Notes: generated by a model from the letters alone, not told the origin. A stretch of 18,613 bases of DNA from Desulfocicer vacuolatum DSM 3385 (GCA_945870015.1 CAMBQS010000023.1:1-18613); one strand, 5' to 3'; shown: positions 8,871 to 15,966, counted from the first letter of the stretch. A program made the numbers and translations.

Positions 8871-9192
8871 AATATTTTTCTTTTGCTGACGGGATTAATA
8901 ATATACAATAAACCAACCATATCACAGGAAACTAAATAACACGTATTGAAACATATAACATAAAAAACTGTCTCCATCCAGTTATGCAAGTGTTTATTGT
9001 AACTTGACTTTTTTAGACGAATCCTTTACATCCATTTTTTGTTTTTTTTAATTCGAAATACAACCGTGGAATTGGACATGCCCCAGTATTATCTGGAAAA
9101 GATATCCAACACCTTGGAATCAAAAGAGTGAGATTCAACAGATATCGATGATTTTTTAAAAACAATCATAAAACGTAAGGCAGCTTTTATCA
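8871..9192. other. Divergent AT-rich intergenic region with a possible relic reading frame
   Basis: These 322 bp lie between the divergent tRNA nucleotidyltransferase and the ddl operon. A weak plus-strand promoter candidate is TTGACT (9004-9009), 17 bases, TACATC (9027-9032). From ATG 9078 a protein-like frame runs to a TGA at 9129, then continues open to TAA at 9207, overlapping the next gene (see findings). A near-palindromic AT hairpin sits at 9147-9168. No RNA gene was recognised. Confidence 0.4.
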
Positions 9193-9678
9193 ATGCAACT
9201 GAAAGATAAAAATAATCGAGAAGGTATTCTTAAAAGTGTTTTCACAGCATATTTTATTCTGGTGTTTCATGTTTTTTTAATAGCTGGGCTAGGCATCCTG
9301 GTTCTTTTCTTTCGAGGGGTTGTCAGCTACATGCTGTGGATTTTTTTAGGCGGCACAGGCGCCATTATTCTAATGGGATATCTGATGCGAAAGCGTATGA
9401 AAGCAGAAGGGAAGTCCCTTAACGAGATGTTATCACTACCCATGTTTAAGGGGAAATCTATTGAAATCAGTGTGTTGGGAGGGCTTGCATCCTTAAAAAT
9501 TGACAATTCAGGGAAAGGTAAAGAGATTGATACCCAGATACTGAATAATAGAAGTCTTTTGGAAGATCCGGAAACCGTTCATATCCGGGAACTGACAACA
9601 TTGGTTCACATGCTTGATAAAAATTTGATAACCATTGACGAGTATAATAAGGCCAAACAGAAAATTTTCAATCCATGA
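9193..9678 (+). CDS. Small two-helix membrane protein with SHOCT-like C-terminus
   Basis: The 161-residue protein has two membrane helices (about 17-40 and 45-64), a basic RKRMK stop-transfer segment and a cytoplasmic tail. The last 30 residues (IRELTTLVHML ... ITIDEYNKAKQKIF) resemble the SHOCT motif, a short helix pair found at the ends of many bacterial membrane proteins and thought to mediate oligomerisation. The middle part (about 75-130) is not recognised. Start ATG 9193 has AAGGCAG about nine bases upstream. The stop overlaps the ddl start by four bases (ATGA at 9675-9678), so the two are translationally coupled, and it heads the ddl-purDE-tsaC operon. A function near the cell envelope is an inference from position only. 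Confidence 0.75.
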   Translation: MQLKDKNNREGILKSVFTAYFILVFHVFLIAGLGILVLFFRGVVSYMLWIFLGGTGAIILMGYLMRKRMKAEGKSLNEMLSLPMFKGKSIEISVLGGLASLKIDNSGKGKEIDTQILNNRSLLEDPETVHIRELTTLVHMLDKNLITIDEYNKAKQKIFNP

Positions 9679-10619
9679 ACAGATTAAAAGTCGCCCTTCT
9701 TTCAGGTGGAACTTCTTCTGAGCGCAACGTGTCCTTAAAAAGCGGCGATCAGGTATTGGATGCCCTGGATAAGACAAAATATCAGATCTTCCGTTTTGAT
9801 CCGAAATTTGATCTCGGCAAACTTGTTGCTGAGGCGAAAAAAATAGATGTTGCGTTGATCATTCTTCATGGCCTCCATGGAGAAGATGGCACGATTCAGG
9901 GGCTTCTGGATCTTCTGAACATTCCCTACCAGGGCACGGGGGTGCTGGGAAGTGCACTGGCGATGAACAAGATGGTTTCAAAGCAGATCTATGAACAGGC
10001 CGGTCTTCTGACCCCTCCCTATCAGGTATTCAATAAAGGTGAAAACATAAATACAGATCAGATTATCGGGAAGATCGGTTTGCCTGTTGTTGTGAAACCG
10101 CTAAAGGGAGGGTCCAGCATCGGAATGAGTATTGTGCGGTCTGAAAAAGATCTTCCATATGCCATGGATATCGCTTTTCAGCGCGATGATACGGTTATGG
10201 CTGAAAAGTATATCAAAGGAATTGAAGTGACAGGCGGTGTTCTGGGAAACAAAGAGGCAATCACCCTTCCGGTTGTTGAAATTATTCCAAATGAAGCATA
10301 TGAATTTTTTGACTATTCAGCAAAATACACCCCAGGAGCCACCAACGAGATCTGCCCTGCCCGCCTGAGTATGCCGTTGACGGAAAAGGTTCAGGAATGT
10401 GCCAGGATTGCACACAAGGCACTTTGCTGCCATGATTACAGCCGGACGGATATGATTGTCGCCGGAGAGGATGTGTATGTTCTGGAGACAAACACCATTC
10501 CAGGAATGACAAGCACAAGTCTTTTCCCACTTGCTGCAAAAACAGCGGGAATCCCTTTCGGGCAGTTGCTGGATAAGTTGATTGAGTTGTGCCTCGAACG
10601 GTCAAGAGGAAAAATGTAA
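9675..10619 (+). CDS. ddl: D-alanine--D-alanine ligase
   Basis: This cytoplasmic ATP-grasp enzyme joins two D-alanines for the peptidoglycan stem peptide. The 314 residues match the usual short Ddl length. N-terminal domain: SGGTSSERNVSLKSG at 10-24 with E17 as the likely first D-Ala contact, and LHGLHGEDGTIQG at 64-76. ATP-grasp part: K141 and GGSSIG at 145-150, the omega-loop tyrosine Y214 in FFDYSAKYTPG, R257 and D259, and Mg2+ ligands E271 and N273 in LETNTIPGMTS, with S280 at the position of the catalytic serine. The tyrosine rather than phenylalanine in the loop fits D-Ala-D-Ala and not D-Ala-D-Lac synthesis. It starts inside the preceding gene (four-base overlap) and is followed after 38 bp by purDE. 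Assignment is secure; ddlA/ddlB distinction is not meaningful here. Confidence 0.96.
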   Translation: MNRLKVALLSGGTSSERNVSLKSGDQVLDALDKTKYQIFRFDPKFDLGKLVAEAKKIDVALIILHGLHGEDGTIQGLLDLLNIPYQGTGVLGSALAMNKMVSKQIYEQAGLLTPPYQVFNKGENINTDQIIGKIGLPVVVKPLKGGSSIGMSIVRSEKDLPYAMDIAFQRDDTVMAEKYIKGIEVTGGVLGNKEAITLPVVEIIPNEAYEFFDYSAKYTPGATNEICPARLSMPLTEKVQECARIAHKALCCHDYSRTDMIVAGEDVYVLETNTIPGMTSTSLFPLAAKTAGIPFGQLLDKLIELCLERSRGKM

Positions 10620-10657
10620 TTTCCCGGTATGGGAATAGATGCTCGAACGGAGGTCTT

Positions 10658-12430
10658 ATGAAGATTCTGGTGGTTGGAAGCGGTGGAAGAGAACATGCCC
10701 TTGTATGGAAAATTGCAAAAAGTCCAAAAGTGACGAAAATTTTTTGCGCTCCCGGGAATGCGGGTATTGCGGATCTGGCCACATGTATTCCAATCAATGC
10801 AGAGGATATTCATAAGCTTCTTGCGTTTGCCCAAAAAGAAAAAATTGATTTCACGGTCGTTGGTCCGGAAGTTCCCCTTGCAAAAGGGATTGTGGATATT
10901 TTTGAAAAGCAGGGATTAAAAATTTTTGGTGCATCCAAAAAAGCCGCTGAACTTGAGGCAAGCAAATCCTTTGCAAAAAAGTTGATGAACAAATACAATA
11001 TTCCGACAGCAAAAGGGAAAACATTTACTTCTCCTTCAAAAGCCAAACAATATGTTGATTCAGTAGGAACACCCATTGTGATCAAAGCCGATGGCCTGGC
11101 ATCCGGTAAGGGAGTTTTTGTTTGTGCTACTGAAAAAGATACAAAACAAGCCCTGGACGCGCTTTTTACAAAAAAAGCATTTGGAGATGCCGGGGAAAAA
11201 GTGGTGATTGAGAAATGTCTGAAAGGAGAGGAGGTTTCCTTTCTGGCTTTTACAGATGGGGAAACGGTTCTGGCCCTGCCGTCATCCCAGGACCATAAGG
11301 CAATTTTTGACGATGATAAGGGTCCCAATACGGGTGGAATGGGAGCCTATTCTCCCGCACCGATTGTAACCGAACACCTGCATCAAAAGATCATGAACGA
11401 TGTGATGATTCCAACTGTCAGGGCGATGTCGGCAGAAGGCAGAAAGTATAAGGGAGTGCTTTATGCCGGGCTGATGATCGATAATGATAATATTCAGGTT
11501 CTTGAATTCAATGCCCGGTTTGGCGATCCAGAGGCTCAACCCCTCTTGATGCGACTGAAAAGTGATATCATTCCGATTATGGAGGCGATTTCTGAAGAGC
11601 GCCTTCATGAATGCACCTTGGAAATCGATGACCGGGCATCGGTTTGTGTTGTTATGGCTTCCGGAGGATATCCTGGGTCCTATCAAAAAGGGATGCCGAT
11701 TTCCGGACTCGATAAGGTGAAACGCATGAGAGATACTTTTGTTTTTCATGCAGGAACCAGCAAGGATAAGGATAAGATTGTTGCTACCGGAGGCCGCGTC
11801 CTGGGGGTGACATCCCTCGGGGATACTGTGGAAAAAGCGATTCAAAAATCGTATGCGGCTATTTCGAACATTGATTGGACGGGTGTTTATTTCCGTAAAG
11901 ATATTGGGCAGAAGGCAGTGAAGCGTATTTCCCGAAAGCCTTTGGTGGGTATTGTAATGGGGAGTGATTCAGACTTGAAGGTTATGGAAGAAACCATGTC
12001 TGCCTTACGTCAGTTTGGTGTCCCATTTGAGGTCACCATAGCTTCCGCGCATAGAAGCCCGGCAAGAGCGGCAAAATATGCTTCAACCGCACGGGATCGA
12101 GGTTTAAAAGTGATTATTGCAGCAGCCGGGCTTGCCGCTCATCTTGCCGGAAGCATTGCCGCGCATACAATTTTACCGGTTATCGGCGTTCCGATCAATT
12201 CTTCCTCTGTTCAGGGGCTCGACTCCCTTCTTTCGACAGTGCAGATGCCGCCGGGTATCCCGGTTGCAACCGTTGCGATTGACAAGCCGGGTGCAAGAAA
12301 TGCAGGAATTCTCGCTGTTCAGATTCTCGCGGTTTCCGATCTTGAGCTTGCAAAAATGCTGGACGCCTTTAAAGCAGAGATGGCAGCAGCCGTGGAACAA
12401 AAAGCAAAAAAGCTTGAAAGCATCCGATAA
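10658..12430 (+). CDS. purDE: Fused PurD-PurE: GAR synthetase and N5-CAIR mutase
   Basis: One uninterrupted 590-residue frame carries two purine-synthesis enzymes. Residues 1 to about 424 are PurD, which joins phosphoribosylamine and glycine: GSGGREHA at 7-14, then IKADGLASGKGV, GPNTGGMGAYSPAP and LEFNARFGDPEAQ of the ATP-grasp core, ending in YFRKDIGQKAV. After a very short linker (RISRKP) PurE begins at about 429: GSDSD 435-439, SAHRSP 463-468 with the catalytic histidine H465, AAGLAAHLAG 489-498, then GLDSLLSTVQMP and GIPVATVAI. These are class I PurE marks, so the product should act on N5-CAIR made by PurK, which is not in this window. I chose ATG 10658 because GGAGG stands just before it (four-base spacing) and GSGGREH begins at residue 7; the in-frame ATG at 10589 would overlap ddl. 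It lies 38 bp after ddl and overlaps tsaC. Confidence 0.94.
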   Translation: MKILVVGSGGREHALVWKIAKSPKVTKIFCAPGNAGIADLATCIPINAEDIHKLLAFAQKEKIDFTVVGPEVPLAKGIVDIFEKQGLKIFGASKKAAELEASKSFAKKLMNKYNIPTAKGKTFTSPSKAKQYVDSVGTPIVIKADGLASGKGVFVCATEKDTKQALDALFTKKAFGDAGEKVVIEKCLKGEEVSFLAFTDGETVLALPSSQDHKAIFDDDKGPNTGGMGAYSPAPIVTEHLHQKIMNDVMIPTVRAMSAEGRKYKGVLYAGLMIDNDNIQVLEFNARFGDPEAQPLLMRLKSDIIPIMEAISEERLHECTLEIDDRASVCVVMASGGYPGSYQKGMPISGLDKVKRMRDTFVFHAGTSKDKDKIVATGGRVLGVTSLGDTVEKAIQKSYAAISNIDWTGVYFRKDIGQKAVKRISRKPLVGIVMGSDSDLKVMEETMSALRQFGVPFEVTIASAHRSPARAAKYASTARDRGLKVIIAAAGLAAHLAGSIAAHTILPVIGVPINSSSVQGLDSLLSTVQMPPGIPVATVAIDKPGARNAGILAVQILAVSDLELAKMLDAFKAEMAAAVEQKAKKLESIR

Positions 12431-13067
12431 TATAATCAGAATTGATTCAAATACACCACAGCCGGAATTCATTCAAATGGCTGCGAAAGCAATTTTAAAT
12501 GGAGGTATGGTTGTTTTTCCTACTACCTGCCTGTATGGCCTTGCTGCAGATGCTTTGAACCCAGACGCTGTCCAAAATGTTTTTAAGGTCAAGCACCGTT
12601 CTGTGAATAATCCCTTATTGGTACTGGTAAAAAATCGAAAGGCCCTGGAGTCGATTGTTACATGTATTCCTCCTGCTGCTGTTCTTCTGATGGAGACTTT
12701 CTGGCCTGGAAAATTGACTGTAATTTTTAATGCAGGAAAAAACCTGCCGCAGTCTCTTACAGCCGGAACCGGAAAAATCGGTATCCGGATACCTGCACAT
12801 AAAGTTGCTGTTGCACTTGTGAATGCCATTGAAAATCCAATTATCGGAACCAGCGCGAACCTATCTCATCAGGGCGGCTGTTCGCATATCTCAGGAATAG
12901 ATCCCGAAGTCATTCGATGCTCTGATTTGATTATAGATGCCGGTTTGCTGAAAGGTGGTGTTGGTTCAACGGTTATTGACGTGACAACAACTCCTCCTGT
13001 AATCCTTCGGGAGGGAGTGATTTCAAAAAACGAAATTCATCGGCTGCTGAAGTCGGTCAGAATGTGA
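12414..13067 (+). CDS. TsaC/Sua5-type threonylcarbamoyl-AMP synthase (YrdC domain)
   Basis: This YrdC-domain protein (217 residues from the chosen start) should make threonylcarbamoyl-adenylate from threonine, bicarbonate and ATP for the t6A37 modification of ANN-decoding tRNAs. Seen: GGMVVFPTTCLYGLAADA at 30-47 (cysteine where PT-x-T-x-YGL has threonine), the KxR motif K60/R62 followed by NNPLLVLV, FWPGKLTVIF, GTSANLS with the S-x-N pair, and a terminal STVIDV ... ILREG. It has no Sua5 C-terminal domain, so it is the short TsaC-like form. No ATG fits: ATG 12477 would cut into the first helix, whereas TTG 12414 gives a normal N-terminus. It overlaps the purDE stop by 17 bases, so it relies on coupling and has no clear ribosome site. 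The much longer open frame from 12117 is an artefact over purE. A YciO-like paralogue is the alternative. Confidence 0.85.
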   Translation: MKASDNIIRIDSNTPQPEFIQMAAKAILNGGMVVFPTTCLYGLAADALNPDAVQNVFKVKHRSVNNPLLVLVKNRKALESIVTCIPPAAVLLMETFWPGKLTVIFNAGKNLPQSLTAGTGKIGIRIPAHKVAVALVNAIENPIIGTSANLSHQGGCSHISGIDPEVIRCSDLIIDAGLLKGGVGSTVIDVTTTPPVILREGVISKNEIHRLLKSVRM

Positions 13068-13083
13068 ATAAAGATATAAAGAT

Positions 13084-13110
13084 TGGCCGGTACGGTAACT
13101 GCACCGGCCA
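13084..13110. terminator. Hairpin terminator between convergent genes
   Basis: TGGCCGGT (13084-13091) and ACCGGCCA (13103-13110) form a perfect eight-base GC-rich stem with an 11-base loop. It lies between the tsaC stop (13067) and the end of the convergent porin gene (13132), the place for a bidirectional terminator. Neither side has a strong T run (minus side AATCTTTATATT), so it may act as a 3' end stabiliser or a partly Rho-aided terminator. Confidence 0.6.
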
Positions 13111-13131
13111 TAGGGATATAATGTGTTTCCT

Positions 13132-13872
13132 CTAAAAGCTGTAAGATGCGCCTATTCCTCCATACACATCCACATCCTGCTCCGGAAGAACATCCTCATC
13201 AAAGGAGTCTGCATAAGCGATAAATCCAGAGGCAGAGATGGTGTCAGTAAAGGCATATCCAAGCCCCAGTGAGATATTATAATCATAAAACCCGTCATCT
13301 GTTCCTCCATACGTTTCAGAAAAATCTTCTCCGGCTATACCTGCCGTGAAGCCGATATCCATGCTTAACTTATCGACAAGTTCCCGGCTGTAGCCGATGT
13401 TTAAGCTTACATAATAATCTTCTACTTCATCAAAATCATAATATACGGTAACTCCGGTAGTAAATCCAGTAAATGGTTCGACACTGATACTTCCGTATAC
13501 CTCGCGCGTTCCCAATGCGCCTGATCGAGTAGGTATTTCCGGAAATAAATACTCGATATACCCGAAAGAGATGGAAACAGATTTGATATCAAATCCATAG
13601 GAAAGTGTCAGGTCGACTTCTGAAAACTCCCCATCATCCAGGGTATTGTCATAATCATCAATATCCAGATTTCCCCATACATTAAAACCAAATCCTCCCT
13701 TTGTTACATCCAGAGAGGGTTGAACAACAATACCATCATTGAATGTAATTCCTCTCCATACATAAGCGGAATTCACATTCGTATTAAAGGATGCTTCCGC
13801 TGCCAAAGAGTCTGTAAGCCGGATTCCAGATATACAAAAAACCGCAATTGCTAAATAAAAAAACTTCTTCAT
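13132..13872 (-). CDS. TorF-family putative outer-membrane porin
   Basis: This 246-residue protein has a signal peptide (MKKFF, hydrophobic core, cleavage probably after LAA, residue 25) and a mature part of alternating beta strands, ending in phenylalanine (GGIGASYSF), as outer-membrane barrels do. The early segment SAYVWRGITFNDG and following VQPSLDV are the hallmark of the TorF / TIGR02001 putative porin family. The mature protein is strongly acidic, rich in Asp-Tyr and Asp-Gly loops, and would form a small barrel of perhaps 10-12 strands. Its ATG has an excellent ribosome site (AAGGAGGG, 13885-13878, five-base spacing). It stands alone, with a sigma-54 promoter candidate about 190 bp upstream and a long leader. 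The substrate is unknown for most family members. Confidence 0.85.
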   Translation of the reverse strand: MKKFFYLAIAVFCISGIRLTDSLAAEASFNTNVNSAYVWRGITFNDGIVVQPSLDVTKGGFGFNVWGNLDIDDYDNTLDDGEFSEVDLTLSYGFDIKSVSISFGYIEYLFPEIPTRSGALGTREVYGSISVEPFTGFTTGVTVYYDFDEVEDYYVSLNIGYSRELVDKLSMDIGFTAGIAGEDFSETYGGTDDGFYDYNISLGLGYAFTDTISASGFIAYADSFDEDVLPEQDVDVYGGIGASYSF

Positions 13873-13930
13873 GAATTCCCTCCTTAATCAACGTGCATGT
13901 TTTGATACGTTTACAGTATTTCTCAAATGA

Positions 13931-13970
13931 ATTCAGTTTGACAAAAGAAAAGAGCTGGGTGAAACTGAAT
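13931..13970 (-). repeat. Inverted repeat in the porin gene leader
   Basis: ATTCAGTTT (13931-13939) and AAACTGAAT (13962-13970) are perfect nine-base arms around a 22-base loop. On the minus strand it would be a hairpin in the leader RNA 60-100 bases before the porin start codon. The loop is too large for a typical intrinsic terminator and no T run follows; it may be a regulatory RNA structure or a protein-binding dyad. Confidence 0.45.
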
Positions 13971-14058
13971 CAACAAAACGGATTTACAATCATTAAAAAA
14001 AATTATGTTTACCTCCTTTCCGGTATCATTGTTTGAATGAATTTTATTTCGAGAATTT

Positions 14059-14074
14059 TGCATCCGCCGTGCCA
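14059..14074 (-). promoter_or_regulatory. Sigma-54 (-24/-12) promoter for the porin gene
   Basis: Minus strand: TGGCAC (14074-14069), five bases GGCGG, then ATGCA (14063-14059). This matches the RpoN consensus TGGCAC-N5-TTGCA with one mismatch and keeps the invariant GG and GC with correct spacing. Transcription would begin near 14048, giving a leader of about 175 bases before the porin ATG. It implies control by an enhancer-binding protein; one is encoded at 15967-17490. No TGT-N10-ACA NifA site was found upstream. Confidence 0.62.
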
Positions 14075-14272
14075 GTTTTTCTTATGGAGTAAAAATTGCA
14101 AAACTACCAATTGATTTCAAGTTGTTATTTTATTTTCATCATTTTGAGATTTTTTGGCATGTAAATATTATATTTCATATTTGTATTAATAATATAATTT
14201 TATTACATTTATGTATTCATGTCTGGTTTGAGCATATATAGTAAAATACAAACGGATCAGAAGGAGATATTT

Positions 14273-14725
14273 GTGGCAATAGAAGAAGGGATTGTCATCA
14301 GACTGGATACCAGGACTGCATGGGTAAAAACGAAAAAATCGGGTGCATGCGAATCTTGCAAGTCTCAAAAATCGTGTAATGTAATGGGCGGCGATGATGA
14401 AATGGAAGTAGAAGCAATCAATGCGGCCGGTGCATCAGTTGGGGATCAGGTGGTCATCTATTTTGAAACCGCTTCCCTGTTAAAAGCCGCATTTCTGTTA
14501 TATGTTTTTCCGATTCTATGCATGTTTGCAGGTGCCTTATTTGGCCGGGAGATTGCTCCGGTCATTCAGCTCGGAGTTTCAGCTTCGTCCGCCATTTTTG
14601 GATTTCTTTTTTTCCTGGTCTCTATTGTTTTTATCAAGATAAAGGCCAATAAAATTGGTGGGCAAGAACAATACCGGCCCCGGATTATTCGAATCAAGAA
14701 GTCGAAGAGACCCAATTTTTCTTAA
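14273..14725 (+). CDS. RseC/MucC-family membrane protein (SoxR-reducing type)
   Basis: This 150-residue protein has the RseC layout: a short N-terminal domain (EEGIVIRLD, then AWVKTKKSGAC) with cysteines C26, C29 and C35 in a C-x2-C-x5-C pattern, then two membrane helices (about 72-92 and 100-122) and a basic tail (KKSKRP). In Proteobacteria RseC relates to sigma-E control and to the Rsx complex that reduces SoxR; in sulfate reducers RseC-like genes also accompany Rnf-type electron transfer complexes. No rsx/rnf genes are nearby, so its partner is unknown. The start is GTG 14273: AAGGAG (14261-14266) stands six bases before it, whereas the in-frame ATG at 14219 has no ribosome site and would add an unrelated extension. 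It ends 13 bp from the convergent KamA gene. Confidence 0.84.
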   Translation: MAIEEGIVIRLDTRTAWVKTKKSGACESCKSQKSCNVMGGDDEMEVEAINAAGASVGDQVVIYFETASLLKAAFLLYVFPILCMFAGALFGREIAPVIQLGVSASSAIFGFLFFLVSIVFIKIKANKIGGQEQYRPRIIRIKKSKRPNFS

Positions 14726-14738
14726 ATCTGTTTTGGCG

Positions 14739-15773
14739 TCAGCCGTCAGGGTATTCAAATAACTCCCCTTTGTAATTTCGAACCATAAGCCTTGGGCTGT
14801 TTGATTGTTCGACATAATCTGGTTGAAGCGGTACTTTCCCGCCTCCTCCGGGAAGGTCAATCATGTATCGAGGAACACATAACCCGGATATATTTCCTTG
14901 AAGATATTCCATGATTTTTAGGCCGGTTTGGATCGGAAGTCTGAAATGACCGGTTCCTCGAACAGGATCGGGATGATGAATATAATATGGTTTTACTCGG
15001 ATTTGAACAAGTTTCTGCATCAGTTTCTGCATAATTTCCGGGGAATCATTAACTCCTTTTAACAGAACGGTCTGGCAGCCCAGAGGAATACCGGCGTTGG
15101 CAAGGATAGTACACGCCTGTTTTGATTCAGGTGTTATCTCATCCGGATGGTTAAAGTGTGTATTCAGATAAACCGGATGGTACTTCTGGATGATATCAGC
15201 AAGATCATGGGTGATTCGATGGGGAAGCACACAAGGGATTCGGGTATGAATTCTGATAATCTCAACGTGATCTATTTTTTTCAGGCGTTTCAGGATGCTA
15301 TCCAGTGCGTTATCATCCAGCATGAGTGGATCGCCGCCAGACAGAATTACATCCCGGATTTTTTTATGATTCTGAATATATTCAATTCCTTTTTCAATAA
15401 AATTTTGATCAACAAGGACATCCTGTCCGGTTCTTCTTTTTCGCATGCAATACCGGCAATACATGGCGCACTGATCCGAAACCAGAAATACTGCCCGGTC
15501 AGGGTATCGATGAATCAAATTCGGGGTGGGAGACTGGCGGGACTCATCGAGAGGATCGTCTGTAAGCTCGTTGATCTCAAGTTCTTTACTATCTGGAACC
15601 GCCTGTTTCCAAAGCGAATCACCAGGTTTTTTTATTAAAGAAAGATAATGGTGGGTGATCTTCATGGGATATTTTTGAATGACCAGATCAATGGATTTTG
15701 GATCGATTTGAAAATGATCGGTAAGTTGCGTGCTGTTTGTGATGCTGTCTTGATGCATACTATGTTTTTTCAT
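14739..15773 (-). CDS. KamA-family radical SAM protein (lysine 2,3-aminomutase-like)
   Basis: The 344-residue protein carries the radical SAM cluster motif C102-x3-C106-x2-C109 (CAMYCRYC), LSGGDPL, and the PLP-lysine loop PGGGGK with K313. Family enzymes use SAM, a 4Fe-4S cluster and PLP to move an amino group from C2 to C3 of lysine or a related amino acid. D269 (HHPDPVRGTGHFR) and D306 (IDLPGGGGK) align with the two aspartates that hold the lysine side-chain amine in clostridial lysine 2,3-aminomutase; EpmB, the EF-P-modifying relative, does not keep the PGGGGK loop as I remember it. This favours a free amino acid substrate. It is shorter than classical KamA (about 415 residues or more). 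No beta-lysine acetyltransferase (AblB) or EF-P gene is adjacent, so osmolyte synthesis cannot be claimed. The ATG at 15773 has only a weak GAGAA before it. A TATAAT (15835-15830, minus) without a -35 may belong to its promoter. Confidence 0.86.
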   Translation of the reverse strand: MKKHSMHQDSITNSTQLTDHFQIDPKSIDLVIQKYPMKITHHYLSLIKKPGDSLWKQAVPDSKELEINELTDDPLDESRQSPTPNLIHRYPDRAVFLVSDQCAMYCRYCMRKRRTGQDVLVDQNFIEKGIEYIQNHKKIRDVILSGGDPLMLDDNALDSILKRLKKIDHVEIIRIHTRIPCVLPHRITHDLADIIQKYHPVYLNTHFNHPDEITPESKQACTILANAGIPLGCQTVLLKGVNDSPEIMQKLMQKLVQIRVKPYYIHHPDPVRGTGHFRLPIQTGLKIMEYLQGNISGLCVPRYMIDLPGGGGKVPLQPDYVEQSNSPRLMVRNYKGELFEYPDG

Positions 15774-15858
15774 GGCGGATGGTTCTCTGCATGGTTATTC
15801 CAATCCTATATATGAAGTCAATGTGAAGAATTATAAGCTGTCATGTGTGTTTATCTGA

Positions 15859-15888
15859 TTGACAAATTCTAAATGGCCATGTTACAAA
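15859..15888 (+). promoter_or_regulatory. Sigma-70 promoter candidate for the sigma-54 activator gene
   Basis: TTGACA (15859-15864), 18 bases, TACAAA (15883-15888). The -35 is perfect, the -10 is weak (4 of 6). Transcription would start near 15895, about 70 bases before the ATG. The 193-bp divergent gap holds nothing else recognisable and no consensus sigma-54 element. Confidence 0.33.
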
Positions 15889-15966
15889 AATGTTATTTTC
15901 CAAATGGATGTATTCAATATAGTTAATTTTTATTAAACGCTACTAATTTTCAGAAAGACTATAATC

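Larger units (their letters stand above)
13873..14272. other. Divergent 400-bp intergenic region, porin leader and AT-rich spacer
   Basis: No gene is seen. The left half (13873-14074) is the presumed minus-strand leader of the porin gene with the sigma-54 element, a 9-bp inverted repeat and an orphan Shine-Dalgarno (AAAGGAGG, 14019-14012) that has no start codon at proper distance. The right half (14095-14225) is extremely AT-rich with many TATAAT-like words, none with a good -35 partner; a weak option for the RseC-like gene is TTGTAT, 17 bases, TACATT. Confidence 0.5.

Noticed and set aside
8466..8939. 157-residue open frame on the plus strand
   Set aside because: It is antisense to the catalytic head of the tRNA nucleotidyltransferase, whose motifs are all in the minus frame. 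No recognisable domain.
9129..9131. Selenocysteine codon in the short frame upstream of the ddl operon
   Set aside because: The TGA is not in a redox context (no neighbouring Cys or Thr motif), and the following bases give only an AT-rich hairpin at 9147-9168 without a convincing bacterial SECIS loop. Decay or chance is simpler.
10589..10657. Extension of PurD from ATG 10589
   Set aside because: It overlaps the ddl end, has no ribosome site, and adds 23 residues before the conserved N-terminal MKILVVGSGG.
12117..12413. N-terminal extension of the TsaC-like protein
   Set aside because: The extension is an out-of-frame reading of purE, low in typical protein composition (Arg/Gln/Phe-rich), and the YrdC domain starts only after 12414.
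15788..15806. Sigma-54 element before the KamA gene
   Set aside because: Minus-strand TTGG...ATGC has GG and GC nine bases apart instead of ten, and it lies within about 30 bases of the start codon.
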